Positions 35,895-45,539 of a stretch of 64,000 nt of DNA are shown piece by piece. The notes below the pieces were generated by a model that worked only from the letters and a program-made list of their open reading frames with translations, had not been told where the DNA came from and did no database searches. Positions within the stretch are counted from its first letter, which is position 1; every line of letters starts with the position of its first letter. The DNA is from Ignavibacteriota bacterium (lineage in GTDB: Bacteria; Bacteroidota; Ignavibacteria; UBA10030; BY39): NCBI GenBank assembly GCA_003327435.1, contig QOQV01000006.1:110065-174064 (forward strand), written 5' to 3'. A program made the position numbers and the translations under genes.

Positions 35895-37163
35895 ATGGGG
35901 AAAATTAATTACTACATATATGAAGATAAAAATTTTTCTAACTTTTATCCTCTGACTTACCTGAGACCTATCTATGATCTGAGATGTGGAGTGTTTTCTC
36001 TTAGAGAGAAGATTGAAAAATGCTTCAATATTAAAAAGATAAATTTGTTATCCCGCCCAATTTTAACAGATCTTTTGAGAGAAACATACCCAGAATTCAA
36101 CATTAATCAGTTTTCAGAAGGAAATTCTGTTTTTATAAACGGACGTTTAATCGCGAATCGGGATCTAATTAAACAGGTTTCGTTCAATTTTAAAAATGAT
36201 GTTGTATATAAAACTAATAACCAAGTAGTTATTGTTTGTATTACAGATAAAACTTTAAAATATTTTTTGACCAAATGGAAGCGTCAAGGTTTCCCATTGT
36301 TAGAAGATGAAGACTTTGTAAATTTTAAAGAAGCACAAATAAATGCCAATCTGGCATCATATCCCTGGGATTTGATTGTAAATATTGGAAGTGAAATTGA
36401 AAAAGATTTTGAGTTGTTGAAAAAGAAGTCTCAAATTAAAAAGATTAAACATTCAGATATTGTTAATCCTAAAAATGTAGTAATAGGAAAGCATACAAAA
36501 ATTAGTTCTAATGTAGTAATCGATGCGACTGATGGACCAGTTATTATCGGAAAGAATGTTTTAATAATGCCACAAAGTACTATTGTTGGTCCTGCTTTCA
36601 TTGGTGATCAAACTATAATTAAAATAGGGGCAAAGATTTATTCAGGTTGTTCAATTGGTGAAGTGTGTAAAGTCGGTGGTGAACTGGATTCAGTAATTAT
36701 TCAATCCCATTCGAACAAACAACACGATGGATATTTGGGTCATGCATATGTTGGTAGTTGGGCAAATTTTGGTGCTGGTACAAATAATAGTGATCTAAAA
36801 AATAATTACTCAAAAGTGAAGGCAGTCATAAATGGAGAATTAATTAATACAAACCTGCAACATTTTGGTATGTTGTTCGGCGACCACTCTAAAACTGGTA
36901 TTAATATGATGTTTGATACAGGAACCGTTGTAGGTATATGCTGTAATCTATATGGAGCAGGATTACCTCCACGCTACATTCCCTCATTTGTCAGAGGTAC
37001 ACCTGAAGGACCTCTGAAAACAAATTCCCTTGAAATGGTTATCGACACGGCAAGAATTGTCATGCAAAGAAGAAATAAAATTTTATCTGATTCTTTAATA
37101 AAATTACTTGGTGAAGTGTTTGAAAATACTAAAGAACAGAGAAACAAATTTAATATTTTATGA
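35895..37163 (+). CDS. GlmU-like sugar nucleotidyltransferase/acetyltransferase, alternate Bacteroidetes type
   Basis: A 422-residue protein. The N-terminal divergent nucleotidyltransferase-like part (YYIYEDKNFSNFYPLTYLRPIYDLRCG) precedes a left-handed beta-helix of hexapeptide repeats (VVIGKHTKISSNVVID, VIIGKNVLIMPQSTIVGPAFIGD). The late GHAYVGSWANFGAGTNNSDLKNNY and HSKTGINMMFDTGTVVG segments resemble the acetyltransferase part of GlmU. Family members are thought to make UDP-N-acetylglucosamine in bacteria without normal GlmU; the exact reaction is inferred. It overlaps rsmB by 4 bp. Confidence 0.82.
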   Translation: MGKINYYIYEDKNFSNFYPLTYLRPIYDLRCGVFSLREKIEKCFNIKKINLLSRPILTDLLRETYPEFNINQFSEGNSVFINGRLIANRDLIKQVSFNFKNDVVYKTNNQVVIVCITDKTLKYFLTKWKRQGFPLLEDEDFVNFKEAQINANLASYPWDLIVNIGSEIEKDFELLKKKSQIKKIKHSDIVNPKNVVIGKHTKISSNVVIDATDGPVIIGKNVLIMPQSTIVGPAFIGDQTIIKIGAKIYSGCSIGEVCKVGGELDSVIIQSHSNKQHDGYLGHAYVGSWANFGAGTNNSDLKNNYSKVKAVINGELINTNLQHFGMLFGDHSKTGINMMFDTGTVVGICCNLYGAGLPPRYIPSFVRGTPEGPLKTNSLEMVIDTARIVMQRRNKILSDSLIKLLGEVFENTKEQRNKFNIL

Positions 37164-38521
37164 TCCAGAATCTGGAAAATCAGGAGAATATATATAGCGG
37201 TGCTCGTGGTTTAGCTATAAAAATATTGAATAGAATAGATAGAACGGATGCTTACCTGGACAAACTCCTTGACTATGAATTTAAACATAAAGAATTGTCT
37301 GATTTAGATAAAGGTTTGCTCAGTGAACTTGTACATGGTGTTGTTAGATGGAAAAATCGGTTGGATTGGGTATTAAATGGATTTTATCATGGTACTTTTA
37401 CAAAGGTGGAAACAAATTTAAAGAATGCATTGAGAGTTGCCGTATATCAGATTTTGTTCTTGGATAAAATACCACATTTTGCCGCTGTCAACGAAGCGGT
37501 AGAATTTGTAAAACGGGTAAATGGTGAGAAGGCAGCCAACTTAGTGAATGCAGTTCTTCGAAATATTATTCGTAATATTACAGAAATTAAATATCCAGAT
37601 CCTGACGTTGATCAGGTTCATTACTTAAGTGTATACTATTCACATCCACCATGGTTGGTTAAGCGATGGTTGTCGAGATATGGATTTGAGGAAACAAAAC
37701 AACTTCTTATAGCAAATAATCAAATTCCTGATATTAGTATTCGAATTAACAAGTTGAAAATTGAACCAGCAAGTTTCTTGAAGTTATTAGATGAGGTAAC
37801 TGTTCCTTATTCTGGTTCAAAGTATATTGACTATTTTATTCGTGTAAAGAATCTAAATAAATTAATTGAAAATAAATATTTTGAGAATGGTTACTTTTCA
37901 ATTCAGGATGAAAGCGCTGCGTTACCTTCAATTCTTCTGGATCCAAAGCCTGGAGAAACTATAATAGATTTGTGTGCCTCCCCGGGAGGGAAAAGCACCC
38001 ATATGGCTGAATTGATGCAAAATAAAGGTAAGATAATTGCTGTAGATAAGTATTCTCATAAATTGAATTTATTAAAGAAAAATTTTATTCGATTGGGTAT
38101 TGAAATTATTGAACCTGTAACTGGAGATGCCACAGATATTTCACTTGAACCCGCTGATAAAGTATTATTGGATGTACCTTGCTCTGGCCTTGGAGTGCTC
38201 AGAAAGAAACCCGATGTAAAATGGAAGCGAGACCTGAAGGATATTTTAAATTTATCAGAATATCAGCTTAGAATTTTATCTAATGCCGCTGGACTTGTAA
38301 AAACTGGTGGTGTTATTGTTTATAGTACATGTACAACTGAACCAGAAGAAAATATTGATGTTGTGAGAAAATTTTTAGAACAGAATGCAAACTTCAAACT
38401 TGAAAGTGCAGAAAATTTTGTAAATTCAGCTTTTTTAAATAGTTTCGGGTGTGTAGAAACAATTCCACATAAACACGATATTGACGGATCTTTTGCAGCT
38501 CGGCTTTTAAAAACAAGTTGA
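37160..38521 (+). CDS. rsmB: 16S rRNA (cytosine-967-C5) methyltransferase RsmB
   Basis: A 453-residue protein with an N-terminal NusB-like domain (VHGVVRWKNRLDWVL, NEAVEFVKRVNGEKAANLVNAVLRN) and a C-terminal SAM methyltransferase. The latter has motif I CASPGGKSTH, the catalytic cysteines in DVPCSGLG and YSTCTTEPEEN, and the KKPDVKWKRD block. The NusB fusion identifies RsmB rather than RsmF. ATGA overlap with the preceding gene. Confidence 0.93.
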   Translation: MIQNLENQENIYSGARGLAIKILNRIDRTDAYLDKLLDYEFKHKELSDLDKGLLSELVHGVVRWKNRLDWVLNGFYHGTFTKVETNLKNALRVAVYQILFLDKIPHFAAVNEAVEFVKRVNGEKAANLVNAVLRNIIRNITEIKYPDPDVDQVHYLSVYYSHPPWLVKRWLSRYGFEETKQLLIANNQIPDISIRINKLKIEPASFLKLLDEVTVPYSGSKYIDYFIRVKNLNKLIENKYFENGYFSIQDESAALPSILLDPKPGETIIDLCASPGGKSTHMAELMQNKGKIIAVDKYSHKLNLLKKNFIRLGIEIIEPVTGDATDISLEPADKVLLDVPCSGLGVLRKKPDVKWKRDLKDILNLSEYQLRILSNAAGLVKTGGVIVYSTCTTEPEENIDVVRKFLEQNANFKLESAENFVNSAFLNSFGCVETIPHKHDIDGSFAARLLKTS

Positions 38522-38533
38522 TATGGAGAAAAT

Positions 38534-39550
38534 ATGAAAAATCTAATTTGGGCTTTAGTACCAGCAAGTTTTATTTTAGGATTATTATTTTCATCTCGGT
38601 GTGAAAATTTCTATTTAATTAAGGATTATCAGATTTCAACTTTTTCAATTGTTGGTTACGATAGTGTGACTGGGGATCTGGGGGTTGCAGTGCAATCTAA
38701 ATTTCCGAATGTAAGGCCAATTGTTCCATGGGCTGAAGCTAATGTGGGCGCAATTGCAACTCAATCCCTTGCAAATACAAGCTATGGTCCCAAGGGCTTA
38801 GCATTATTAAAAAATGGTGCAACCGCAGAGGAAGCACTAAAAATTTTAATTGCGAATGATTCACTCAGAGATGAACGCCAGGTTGGTATTGTTGATGCAA
38901 AAGGGAATTCCGCAACCTGGACCGGAAAAAATTGTTTTGATTGGGCTGGAGGATATGTGGGCGAAAATATTGCTTTTAAGGGATTCGTGGTATCTGGAAA
39001 AAATTTTGCAGCGCAAGGTAACATTCTTGCGGGTAAACAAGTTGTTGATTCTATGGTTAGTGTTTATAAAAGAACAAATGGTTCACTCTCTGATAAACTT
39101 ATTGAAGCTTTAATTGCTGGTGGTAAAGCAGGCGGCGACCGCAGAGGCGAACAATCGGCAGCACTATTAATTGTTAGGAAAGGTGCCGGATATGGTGGTG
39201 AATTGGACAATTTTATAGACATCAGCGTTTATGATCACCCAAAACCGCTTGATGAGCTTAAACGCTTATACGAGCTTCATAAATTGTATTTCTTTAAATC
39301 AAAACCAGAAAATTTAATTAAGATTGATCATAATATTTGTCTGGAGCTTCAAAAAATTTTAAAAGATAGGGGATTTTATGATGGTGAAATTAATGGCATC
39401 TATGATGATTCAATGAAGAGAAAATTGAAAGAGTTTATGTGGTGGGAAAATTATGATGAGCGTGTTAGAGATGATGATAAAATTGATATTGAAGTGTTGA
39501 AAGATATAAGAAAAAATTACGAATTGTTCAAGAAACAAAACAAAAAATAG
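38534..39550 (+). CDS. DUF1028 protein with C-terminal peptidoglycan-binding-like domain
   Basis: A 338-residue protein with a hydrophobic N-terminal signal (ALVPASFILGLLFSSRC). Residues about 35-235 are DUF1028, an Ntn-hydrolase-like family, with STFSIVGYDSVTGDLGVAVQSKFP and DRRGEQSAALLIVRKG. A short C-terminal segment (LELQKILKDRGFYDGEINGIYD) looks like a PG_binding_1 repeat. The cysteine of SSRC could be a lipidation site but is not a good lipobox. The substrate is unknown. Confidence 0.85.
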   Translation: MKNLIWALVPASFILGLLFSSRCENFYLIKDYQISTFSIVGYDSVTGDLGVAVQSKFPNVRPIVPWAEANVGAIATQSLANTSYGPKGLALLKNGATAEEALKILIANDSLRDERQVGIVDAKGNSATWTGKNCFDWAGGYVGENIAFKGFVVSGKNFAAQGNILAGKQVVDSMVSVYKRTNGSLSDKLIEALIAGGKAGGDRRGEQSAALLIVRKGAGYGGELDNFIDISVYDHPKPLDELKRLYELHKLYFFKSKPENLIKIDHNICLELQKILKDRGFYDGEINGIYDDSMKRKLKEFMWWENYDERVRDDDKIDIEVLKDIRKNYELFKKQNKK

Positions 39551-39560
39551 AGGAAAAGTT

Positions 39561-40796
39561 ATGGAATATATGAAAGCAGTAGTCAAAGAAAAACCCTACC
39601 CTGGAAAAGAATGGCATAAGGGTTTCAAATTGGTAAAAAGGGGTGTACCAGAAGTTAAAAAACCTGATGATGTAAAAATTAAAGTACTTGCAACCGCTAT
39701 CTGTGGGACAGATGTTGGTATTTACAATGCTAAGGATTCTCTTAAAGATTCAATGATGATTCTACAAAAAGATGATGTTATTGTTGGACACGAGTTTGCT
39801 GGAACGATTGCAGATGCAGGAACTTTAGCTAGGAAGCATATTCTAAATCTTTTGAAAGAATTTTATGGTAGGAATACTGTTGTTAGAAAATATCTTGGCA
39901 AAAAAAATCCTCAAAAACTAATTAATGATTCTGACTTTATTAAATTTCTTGAAAAATATTTTTATTTTACAGCTGAAATGCATATTACCTGCGGGAAATG
40001 TGTACAGTGTAAAGCAGGTGAGTATCATGTTTGTCAGAATACCATTATAAACGGAATTCATGGTGATGGCTCTTATGCAGAATATCTTGTTGTTCCTGCA
40101 CGCAATATAAGAATTTTTTTAAAGAGCGATATTCCACTGGAAGTTATTGCTTTTATGGATGCAATTGGAAATGCAACTCATACTGTTCAATCGGTGGATG
40201 TTAAGGGTAAATCAGTTGCAATATTGGGATGTGGAGTACAGGGACTTATGGCAACTGCTGTTGCAAAGTATATGGGTGCAAAAACAATTTTTGTAACAGA
40301 TGCATCACATGGAGAGTTTACACATGATAAACTTGAACAAACAAGATTTCGTTTAGCTCGACTTTATGGTGCAAAATATTGTTATGATGTATCAATTGAT
40401 CGTGAGCGCGAAATGTTCTATAAAAAAGTACTTGAGGAAACAAGAAACGCTGGTGTTGATGCCGTCTTTGAAATGTCCGGCAATTACAAAGCTTACGAAG
40501 ATGCATTTAAAGTTGTGCGTATGGGCGGGACAATATCGTTGCTTGGTATACCTGGTGGTCATATGGTTACTGATTTTGCAAAACATATAATCTTCCCAGG
40601 CATCACGATTAAAGGTATAATCGGTCGGAGAGTTTGGGAAACCTGGGATGTAATGACCGAAATATTGAAGAAAGGACTGGCTAAAAAATTTGTTAGGTCT
40701 GGCTTTATTACACATACTCTTCCTCTCGAACAGGTGGATCAGGGAATAAATGCCATTATGAAAGGTGATGCACTCAAAGTTATATTAAAACCATAA
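39561..40796 (+). CDS. tdh: L-threonine 3-dehydrogenase-like zinc alcohol dehydrogenase with an insertion
   Basis: Oxidises threonine to 2-amino-3-ketobutyrate with NAD. The catalytic zinc site includes C48 (ICGTD) and the VGHEF motif at about 75-79. Structural zinc cysteines are in ITCGKCVQCKAGEYHVC, and the Rossmann motif is LGCGVQGL. At 411 residues it is about 65 longer than typical Tdh (about 345). Much of the excess is an extra basic helical segment, about residues 88-136 (HILNLLKEFYGRNTVV), between the catalytic and structural zinc motifs. The kbl gene 30 nt downstream supports the assignment. Confidence 0.83.
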   Translation: MEYMKAVVKEKPYPGKEWHKGFKLVKRGVPEVKKPDDVKIKVLATAICGTDVGIYNAKDSLKDSMMILQKDDVIVGHEFAGTIADAGTLARKHILNLLKEFYGRNTVVRKYLGKKNPQKLINDSDFIKFLEKYFYFTAEMHITCGKCVQCKAGEYHVCQNTIINGIHGDGSYAEYLVVPARNIRIFLKSDIPLEVIAFMDAIGNATHTVQSVDVKGKSVAILGCGVQGLMATAVAKYMGAKTIFVTDASHGEFTHDKLEQTRFRLARLYGAKYCYDVSIDREREMFYKKVLEETRNAGVDAVFEMSGNYKAYEDAFKVVRMGGTISLLGIPGGHMVTDFAKHIIFPGITIKGIIGRRVWETWDVMTEILKKGLAKKFVRSGFITHTLPLEQVDQGINAIMKGDALKVILKP

Positions 40797-40826
40797 TTTA
40801 TTATAAAAATATAGAAAGGGTTTATT

Positions 40827-42041
40827 ATGAATTTTTTTAATATTATCAATGAAGAATTAAAAAGATTAGAAGAATCAAAAACTTATAAATATGAAGTACC
40901 ACTTCAAAGCCCTCAGGATGGAATTGTTAAGGTTAAAGGGCGAAAGTTAGTTATGTTAGCTTCGAATAATTATCTGGGATTGTCAAATCATCCAGCAATA
41001 AAAAAGGCAGCAATTGAAGGGATTAAAAAATACGGTTACGGAGTTGCTTCAGTCCGTTTTATCTGTGGTACACAGGATATTCACCTTGAATTGGAAAAAA
41101 AGATATCTAAATTTGTTGGAACTGAGGATACCATTTTGTTTTCTTCTTGCTTTGCTGCAAATGAGGGTTTTTTTGCATCACTCACAAACGAAAAATTAGG
41201 TTTCGAGAATTATAAGGATGTCCTATATAGCGATAGATTGAACCATGCAAGCATAATCGATGGTCAGAGATTATGCAAACCAGAAACAACAGATAAGAAA
41301 ATTTACAATCACGCCGATATGGATGATTTGGAGAAATTATTAGCTGAAGATAAAGATAAAAACTATAGATTTAAGATTATTGCGACCGACGGAGTTTTTA
41401 GTATGGAAGGGGATCTTGCTCCTCTGGACCGAATAGTAGAACTTGCAAAAAAATACAATGCCATTGTTTTCGTAGACGATTCACATGCAATCGGGGTTTG
41501 TGGTAAATCAGGTAGAGGAACACCGGAAGCTAAAGGTGTTTTTGGGAAAATAGATGTACTAACTGGAACTTTAGGTAAAGCTATCGGTGGTGCTGCTGGT
41601 GGATACATCAGTGGTAAAAAGGAATTAATTAGTTACCTCAGACAAAAATCAAGGCCGTATACATTTTCTAATTCACTCCCTCCTGCTATAATTTTTGGAG
41701 CTATGGCAGCTTTCGATCTCCTTATGAAAGATAAATCTATTGTTAAACGTCTTCACGAAAACACTGCATATTTCAGAAAACAAATCAAAAATCTTGGATT
41801 CAAGATACTTGAAGGTGAACATCCAATAGTTCCAATAATGCTTGGTGAAGCTGCTATTGCTCAGGATATGAGCAGAGCTTTACTAAAAGCTGGTGTATAC
41901 ATAAAAGGACTATGGTTCCCTGTGGTTCCTAAAGGCGAAGCTAGGTTAAGAGCACAGATCTCAGCTGCACTTACTAAAAAAGATATTGATAATGCTCTGG
42001 ATGCTTTTGAAAGCGTCGGTAAGAAGATGAAAGTAATTTAA
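40827..42041 (+). CDS. kbl: 2-amino-3-ketobutyrate CoA ligase (glycine C-acetyltransferase)
   Basis: PLP enzyme of the alpha-oxoamine synthase family that cleaves 2-amino-3-ketobutyrate with CoA to glycine and acetyl-CoA. The 404-residue protein has [49 protein letters not shown] and the PLP-lysine motif [10 protein letters not shown]. Its position after tdh gives the two-step threonine-to-glycine pathway; relatives such as BioF or HemA are less likely. AAGGG precedes the ATG. Confidence 0.93.
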   Translation: MNFFNIINEELKRLEESKTYKYEVPLQSPQDGIVKVKGRKLVMLASNNYLGLSNHPAIKKAAIEGIKKYGYGVASVRFICGTQDIHLELEKKISKFVGTEDTILFSSCFAANEGFFASLTNEKLGFENYKDVLYSDRLNHASIIDGQRLCKPETTDKKIYNHADMDDLEKLLAEDKDKNYRFKIIATDGVFSMEGDLAPLDRIVELAKKYNAIVFVDDSHAIGVCGKSGRGTPEAKGVFGKIDVLTGTLGKAIGGAAGGYISGKKELISYLRQKSRPYTFSNSLPPAIIFGAMAAFDLLMKDKSIVKRLHENTAYFRKQIKNLGFKILEGEHPIVPIMLGEAAIAQDMSRALLKAGVYIKGLWFPVVPKGEARLRAQISAALTKKDIDNALDAFESVGKKMKVI

Positions 42042-42221
42042 TTGTAATTGAAGGATCGAATGTTTAGAATAACGCAAATTTCCTTTTCATAGTTTATATA
42101 CACAATTTTAAACAAAATATTGATTAATTTTTAAAAAATATAATTGAAAAAAATATTTTTTAAAGTTTTCATAAACCAAGCTTATTCTATGAAGTAAGAA
42201 CATTATTTAGGAGAGAAAAAA

Positions 42222-42995
42222 ATGGGAACAAATTATGTGAATGAGGGAAATTTAAATAACCTGGTATACAGTAAACTGCGAAAAAATGTATATTTCATTG
42301 TCATTGTTTACACTATTATTGGTGGATTATGGATATATTTTTCTGATGAATTGGTAGAATCTCTATATGCTGATGTGCAAACTATTACAGAAATTCAAAC
42401 CTTTAAAGGATGGATATATGTTTTGATAACTGCTATTCTATTATTTTTTATGATTAATCGATTATATAATCAATTGAAAAACTATTATGAACAGGCATTA
42501 AAGAATCATACCAGTTTAAAATTAATATTTGATCATGTTGGAAGCATAATTTGGACTGTAGATAAAGAACTTCGATTTACGTCTTCATATGGTTCTGGAT
42601 TAAAGAAATTAAATTTAAAAATGAATGAAATAGTTGGAAAAACTTTGTATGAGTATTTCGGGGTTGAAAATGACGAATTTTTGCCTATTGCATCTCATTT
42701 GAAAGCATTTAAAGGAAGTTCTGTATTTTTTGAAATTGAATGGCAGGGTAACATATACCATTGCCATCTGGAACCTTTAAAAGAGCCTAATGGTGAAATC
42801 AGCAGTGTAATTGGTGTTGGAGTTGATATTACGGAGCGAAAAATAATAGAAGATAAGTTAAAAAATCAGCTCAATGAATTATTGCAATGGAAAAATGTAA
42901 TATTAAACAGGGAAGAAAAAATAATGGAACTAAAGAAAGAGGTTAATACACTTTTAATTGAGCAGGGTAAACCTATAAAATATTCGAATGTGTAA
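42222..42995 (+). CDS. Membrane PAS-domain protein without kinase output
   Basis: A 257-residue protein with two membrane helices (YFIVIVYTIIGGLWIYF and WIYVLITAILLFFMI) around a short loop. A PAS domain follows (HVGSIIWTVDKELRFTSSYG, ending VGVDITERK), then a coiled coil ending in REEKIMELKKEVNTLLIEQGKP. The protein stops where a histidine kinase or cyclase would start. That tail is a motif I recall from the ends of PAS proteins in several phyla; its function is unknown. Good AGGAGAG site upstream. Confidence 0.8.
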   Translation: MGTNYVNEGNLNNLVYSKLRKNVYFIVIVYTIIGGLWIYFSDELVESLYADVQTITEIQTFKGWIYVLITAILLFFMINRLYNQLKNYYEQALKNHTSLKLIFDHVGSIIWTVDKELRFTSSYGSGLKKLNLKMNEIVGKTLYEYFGVENDEFLPIASHLKAFKGSSVFFEIEWQGNIYHCHLEPLKEPNGEISSVIGVGVDITERKIIEDKLKNQLNELLQWKNVILNREEKIMELKKEVNTLLIEQGKPIKYSNV

Positions 42996-43016
42996 GATGT
43001 ACAAATAATTAAATCC

Positions 43017-43045
43017 TTGACTTTAAGCGCTATTCTGCGTATATT
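43017..43045 (+). promoter_or_regulatory. Predicted promoter of the efp-accB-accC operon
   Basis: TTGACT, 17-nt spacer, TATATT. The start point would be near 43052, giving a leader of about 45 nt before the efp ATG. Confidence 0.65.
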
Positions 43046-43097
43046 TTTTTATAATTAATATAATTTTGTTTAAAAAATAAGGTTTATATAGGTTTTT

Positions 43098-43664
43098 ATG
43101 GCTACAACTTCAGATTTTAGAAATGGTTTAACCATTCGAATGGATGGTGAAATTTGGACAATTGTTGAGTTTCAGCATGTTAACCCAGGCAACTGGCGTG
43201 CTTTTGTTAGAACAAAACTTAAAAATATTAAAAGTGGAAAAGTAATTGAAACTCGTTTCAGAGCTGGTGAAACAATAGATATTGTTAGAATCGAAAGAAA
43301 AGAATATCAGTTTTTATACCACGATGGAACATCACTCATATGTATGGATAAGGATACATATGATCAAATCTCAGTACAGGAAGATGTTGTTGGCGAAGGT
43401 AGCAAATATCTTAAAGATGGTGAGAATTTGGAAATTTTGTTCAATGGAAACGAAATAATTGGTGTAGAACTTCCAATAACTGTAGAATTAGAAGTAATAG
43501 AAACTGTACCAGGAGTCAAAGGTGATACAGCAACTGGTGGAACCAAACCCGCAAAAGTTGAAACAGGGGCTACTGTAAATGTTCCGCTATTCATAAATGA
43601 AGGAGATATTATTAAGGTAGATACCCGTACAGGTGAATACTTAGAAAGAGTAAAAACTAAATAA
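43098..43664 (+). CDS. efp: Elongation factor P
   Basis: Relieves ribosome stalling at polyproline. The 188-residue, three-domain protein starts TTSDFRNGLTIRMDGEIW and ends TRTGEYLERVKTK. The loop that reaches the peptidyl-transferase centre reads HVNPGNWRAFVRTKL. By position, the residue that is Lys34 in E. coli EF-P (PGKGQAF) is Asn32 here, with Arg34 two places on, so the usual lysylation or 5-aminopentanolylation site is missing. It leads an operon with accB and accC, a common arrangement. Confidence 0.96.
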   Translation: MATTSDFRNGLTIRMDGEIWTIVEFQHVNPGNWRAFVRTKLKNIKSGKVIETRFRAGETIDIVRIERKEYQFLYHDGTSLICMDKDTYDQISVQEDVVGEGSKYLKDGENLEILFNGNEIIGVELPITVELEVIETVPGVKGDTATGGTKPAKVETGATVNVPLFINEGDIIKVDTRTGEYLERVKTK

Positions 43665-43685
43665 ATAACCATCTAAGGTGATGTG

Positions 43686-44168
43686 ATGGATTTAAATTAT
43701 TTGAAAAAATTAACAAAAATACTGGTTGAATCCGGTGTTTCAGAGATAGAGATAGAAGAAGAGGGATTAAAGGTTCGCATTGCTAAACATTCACAAAACA
43801 GTACCATAGTACAACCTCAAGTGGTGCAACCTCAAGTGATTCAACCTACTCAACCTCAGGTTGTTGAAAGACAGGTTCAAAATGTAGCTCAACCAGCTAT
43901 TGAAACAAAGGTGGAAGAAACAAAGAAATTTCATGAGGTTAGATCTCCGATTGTTGGAACATTTTATCGCGCACCTGCCCCAGATGCTGATCCTTATGTT
44001 GAAGTTGGAAAAATTGTCAATAAAGGCGATGTTTTATGCATAATCGAAGCAATGAAGTTAATGAATGAAATTGAATCAGATGTTTCAGGTCGCATTGTAA
44101 AAATCTTGGTTGAAAATGCACAACCAGTTGAATATAATCAGGTTCTTTTTTTAATTGAGCCAGCATAA
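43686..44168 (+). CDS. accB: Biotin carboxyl carrier protein of acetyl-CoA carboxylase
   Basis: A 160-residue carrier protein. N-terminal helical part, a Gln/Pro/Val linker with QPQV repeats, and the C-terminal biotinyl domain with [12 protein letters not shown], where the lysine is biotinylated. It carries CO2 from AccC to the carboxyltransferase for malonyl-CoA synthesis. I prefer ATG 43686, since AAGGTG lies just upstream; the ORF track starts one codon earlier at GTG. Confidence 0.94.
   Translation: MDLNYLKKLTKILVESGVSEIEIEEEGLKVRIAKHSQNSTIVQPQVVQPQVIQPTQPQVVERQVQNVAQPAIETKVEETKKFHEVRSPIVGTFYRAPAPDADPYVEVGKIVNKGDVLCIIEAMKLMNEIESDVSGRIVKILVENAQPVEYNQVLFLIEPA
43812..43865 (+). repeat. 15-bp tandem repeat in the accB linker
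   Basis: CAACCTCAAGTGGTG, CAACCTCAAGTGATT, a 9-bp partial unit, then CAACCTCAGGTTGTT. They encode [13 protein letters not shown] and QPQVV. The repeat is in frame and could vary in copy number, changing linker length. Confidence 0.7.
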
Positions 44169-44189
44169 TAATTAAATTCGGGAAATTCA

Positions 44190-45536
44190 TTGTTTAAGAA
44201 AATTCTTATAGCTAATAGAGGTGAAATTGCTTTAAGGATCATCCGTGTATGTCGTGAACTCGGAATTAAATCTGTTGCAGTTTATTCTGAAGCCGATAGG
44301 GAATCGCTCCATGTAAAATTTGCTGATGAAGCTGTTTGTATTGGTCCACCACCCAGCCGTGAAAGTTATTTGAACATTCCCAGAATAATTGCAGCTGCTG
44401 AAATTACCGGTGCAGAAGCAATCCATCCGGGTTATGGATTTTTAGCCGAGAATGCAAACTTTGCTGAAATTTGCACATCTTCGGGTTTAAAGTTCATAGG
44501 ACCGAGTGCCGATTCTATTAGTGCTATGGGAAACAAATCGCTTGCAAAGGAAACAATGAAAAAAGCCAATGTCCCGGTTATACCCGGTAGTGATGGTGTG
44601 GTAACAAAGCTTCAGGATGCAGTTGATATTTCAAGAGAAATAGGTTTTCCTGTTATAATCAAGGCAGTTGCAGGAGGTGGTGGTAAGGGAATGCGAATTG
44701 TAAGAGATGAAGCTGAACTTGAAAAGAATTTTATTATGGCTTCCACAGAAGCTGAAGCTGCTTTCGGAGATCCCGGTGTGTACATTGAAAAATATCTCGA
44801 ACAACCACATCATATAGAAATACAGGTATTTGGAGATAATTACGGAAATGTAGTTCATATGAATGAGCGTGATTGTTCAGTCCAGAGACGTCATCAAAAA
44901 TTGATTGAGGAATCTCCTTCGCCATTTATTAATGCTGAGGTTAGAAAGAAAATGGGAGAAGCTGCAATAAAAGGAGCTAAAAGTGTAAATTATCAGGGTG
45001 CCGGTACAATAGAGTTCCTCGTAGATAAAGAACATAACTTTTATTTTATGGAAATGAATACGCGAATTCAAGTTGAGCATCCGGTAACCGAACAAGTCAT
45101 TGGAAGAGATTTAATCAAACTACAAATTGAAATTGCAGCCGGGAAAAAGTTGGATCATAAGGTAAAAAATCCAGTTGGACACGCTATTGAATGCAGGATA
45201 AACGCAGAAGATCCGTCTAATAATTTTAGACCTTCACCTGGAGAAATTACTGGATTTCACCTTCCAGGAGGATATGGTGTAAGAATAGATACGCATTGTT
45301 ACGCAGGATATAGAATCCCGCCAAATTATGATTCTTTGATTGCAAAATTGATTGTTTACGCTCCAGATAGGAAAAGTGCTATTGATAAGATGGCAGCAGC
45401 GCTCGAAGAGTTTACAATTGAAGGTATTCATACAACTATACCATTTCATAAAAAAGTCATGAAAAACGAATTATTTAGAGCTGGAAAATACGATACATCT
45501 TTTTTAGATAATATCATTTTAACAAATAAGGAATGA
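44190..45536 (+). CDS. accC: Biotin carboxylase subunit of acetyl-CoA carboxylase
   Basis: A 448-residue ATP-grasp enzyme. It starts [18 protein letters not shown], with [41 protein letters not shown] and [14 protein letters not shown], all diagnostic for biotin carboxylase. The length equals E. coli AccC. The start is TTG; no ATG precedes the conserved first strand. It lies 21 nt after accB and 3 nt before gcvH. Confidence 0.96.
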   Translation: MFKKILIANRGEIALRIIRVCRELGIKSVAVYSEADRESLHVKFADEAVCIGPPPSRESYLNIPRIIAAAEITGAEAIHPGYGFLAENANFAEICTSSGLKFIGPSADSISAMGNKSLAKETMKKANVPVIPGSDGVVTKLQDAVDISREIGFPVIIKAVAGGGGKGMRIVRDEAELEKNFIMASTEAEAAFGDPGVYIEKYLEQPHHIEIQVFGDNYGNVVHMNERDCSVQRRHQKLIEESPSPFINAEVRKKMGEAAIKGAKSVNYQGAGTIEFLVDKEHNFYFMEMNTRIQVEHPVTEQVIGRDLIKLQIEIAAGKKLDHKVKNPVGHAIECRINAEDPSNNFRPSPGEITGFHLPGGYGVRIDTHCYAGYRIPPNYDSLIAKLIVYAPDRKSAIDKMAAALEEFTIEGIHTTIPFHKKVMKNELFRAGKYDTSFLDNIILTNKE

Positions 45537-45539
45537 AAT

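Noticed and set aside
42042-42221. Possible regulatory RNA or riboswitch before the PAS gene
   Set aside because: AT-rich with only simple A/T palindromes; no stable stem and no conserved riboswitch core. No glycine or cobalamin riboswitch motif was found before gcvH or the mutase/epimerase genes.
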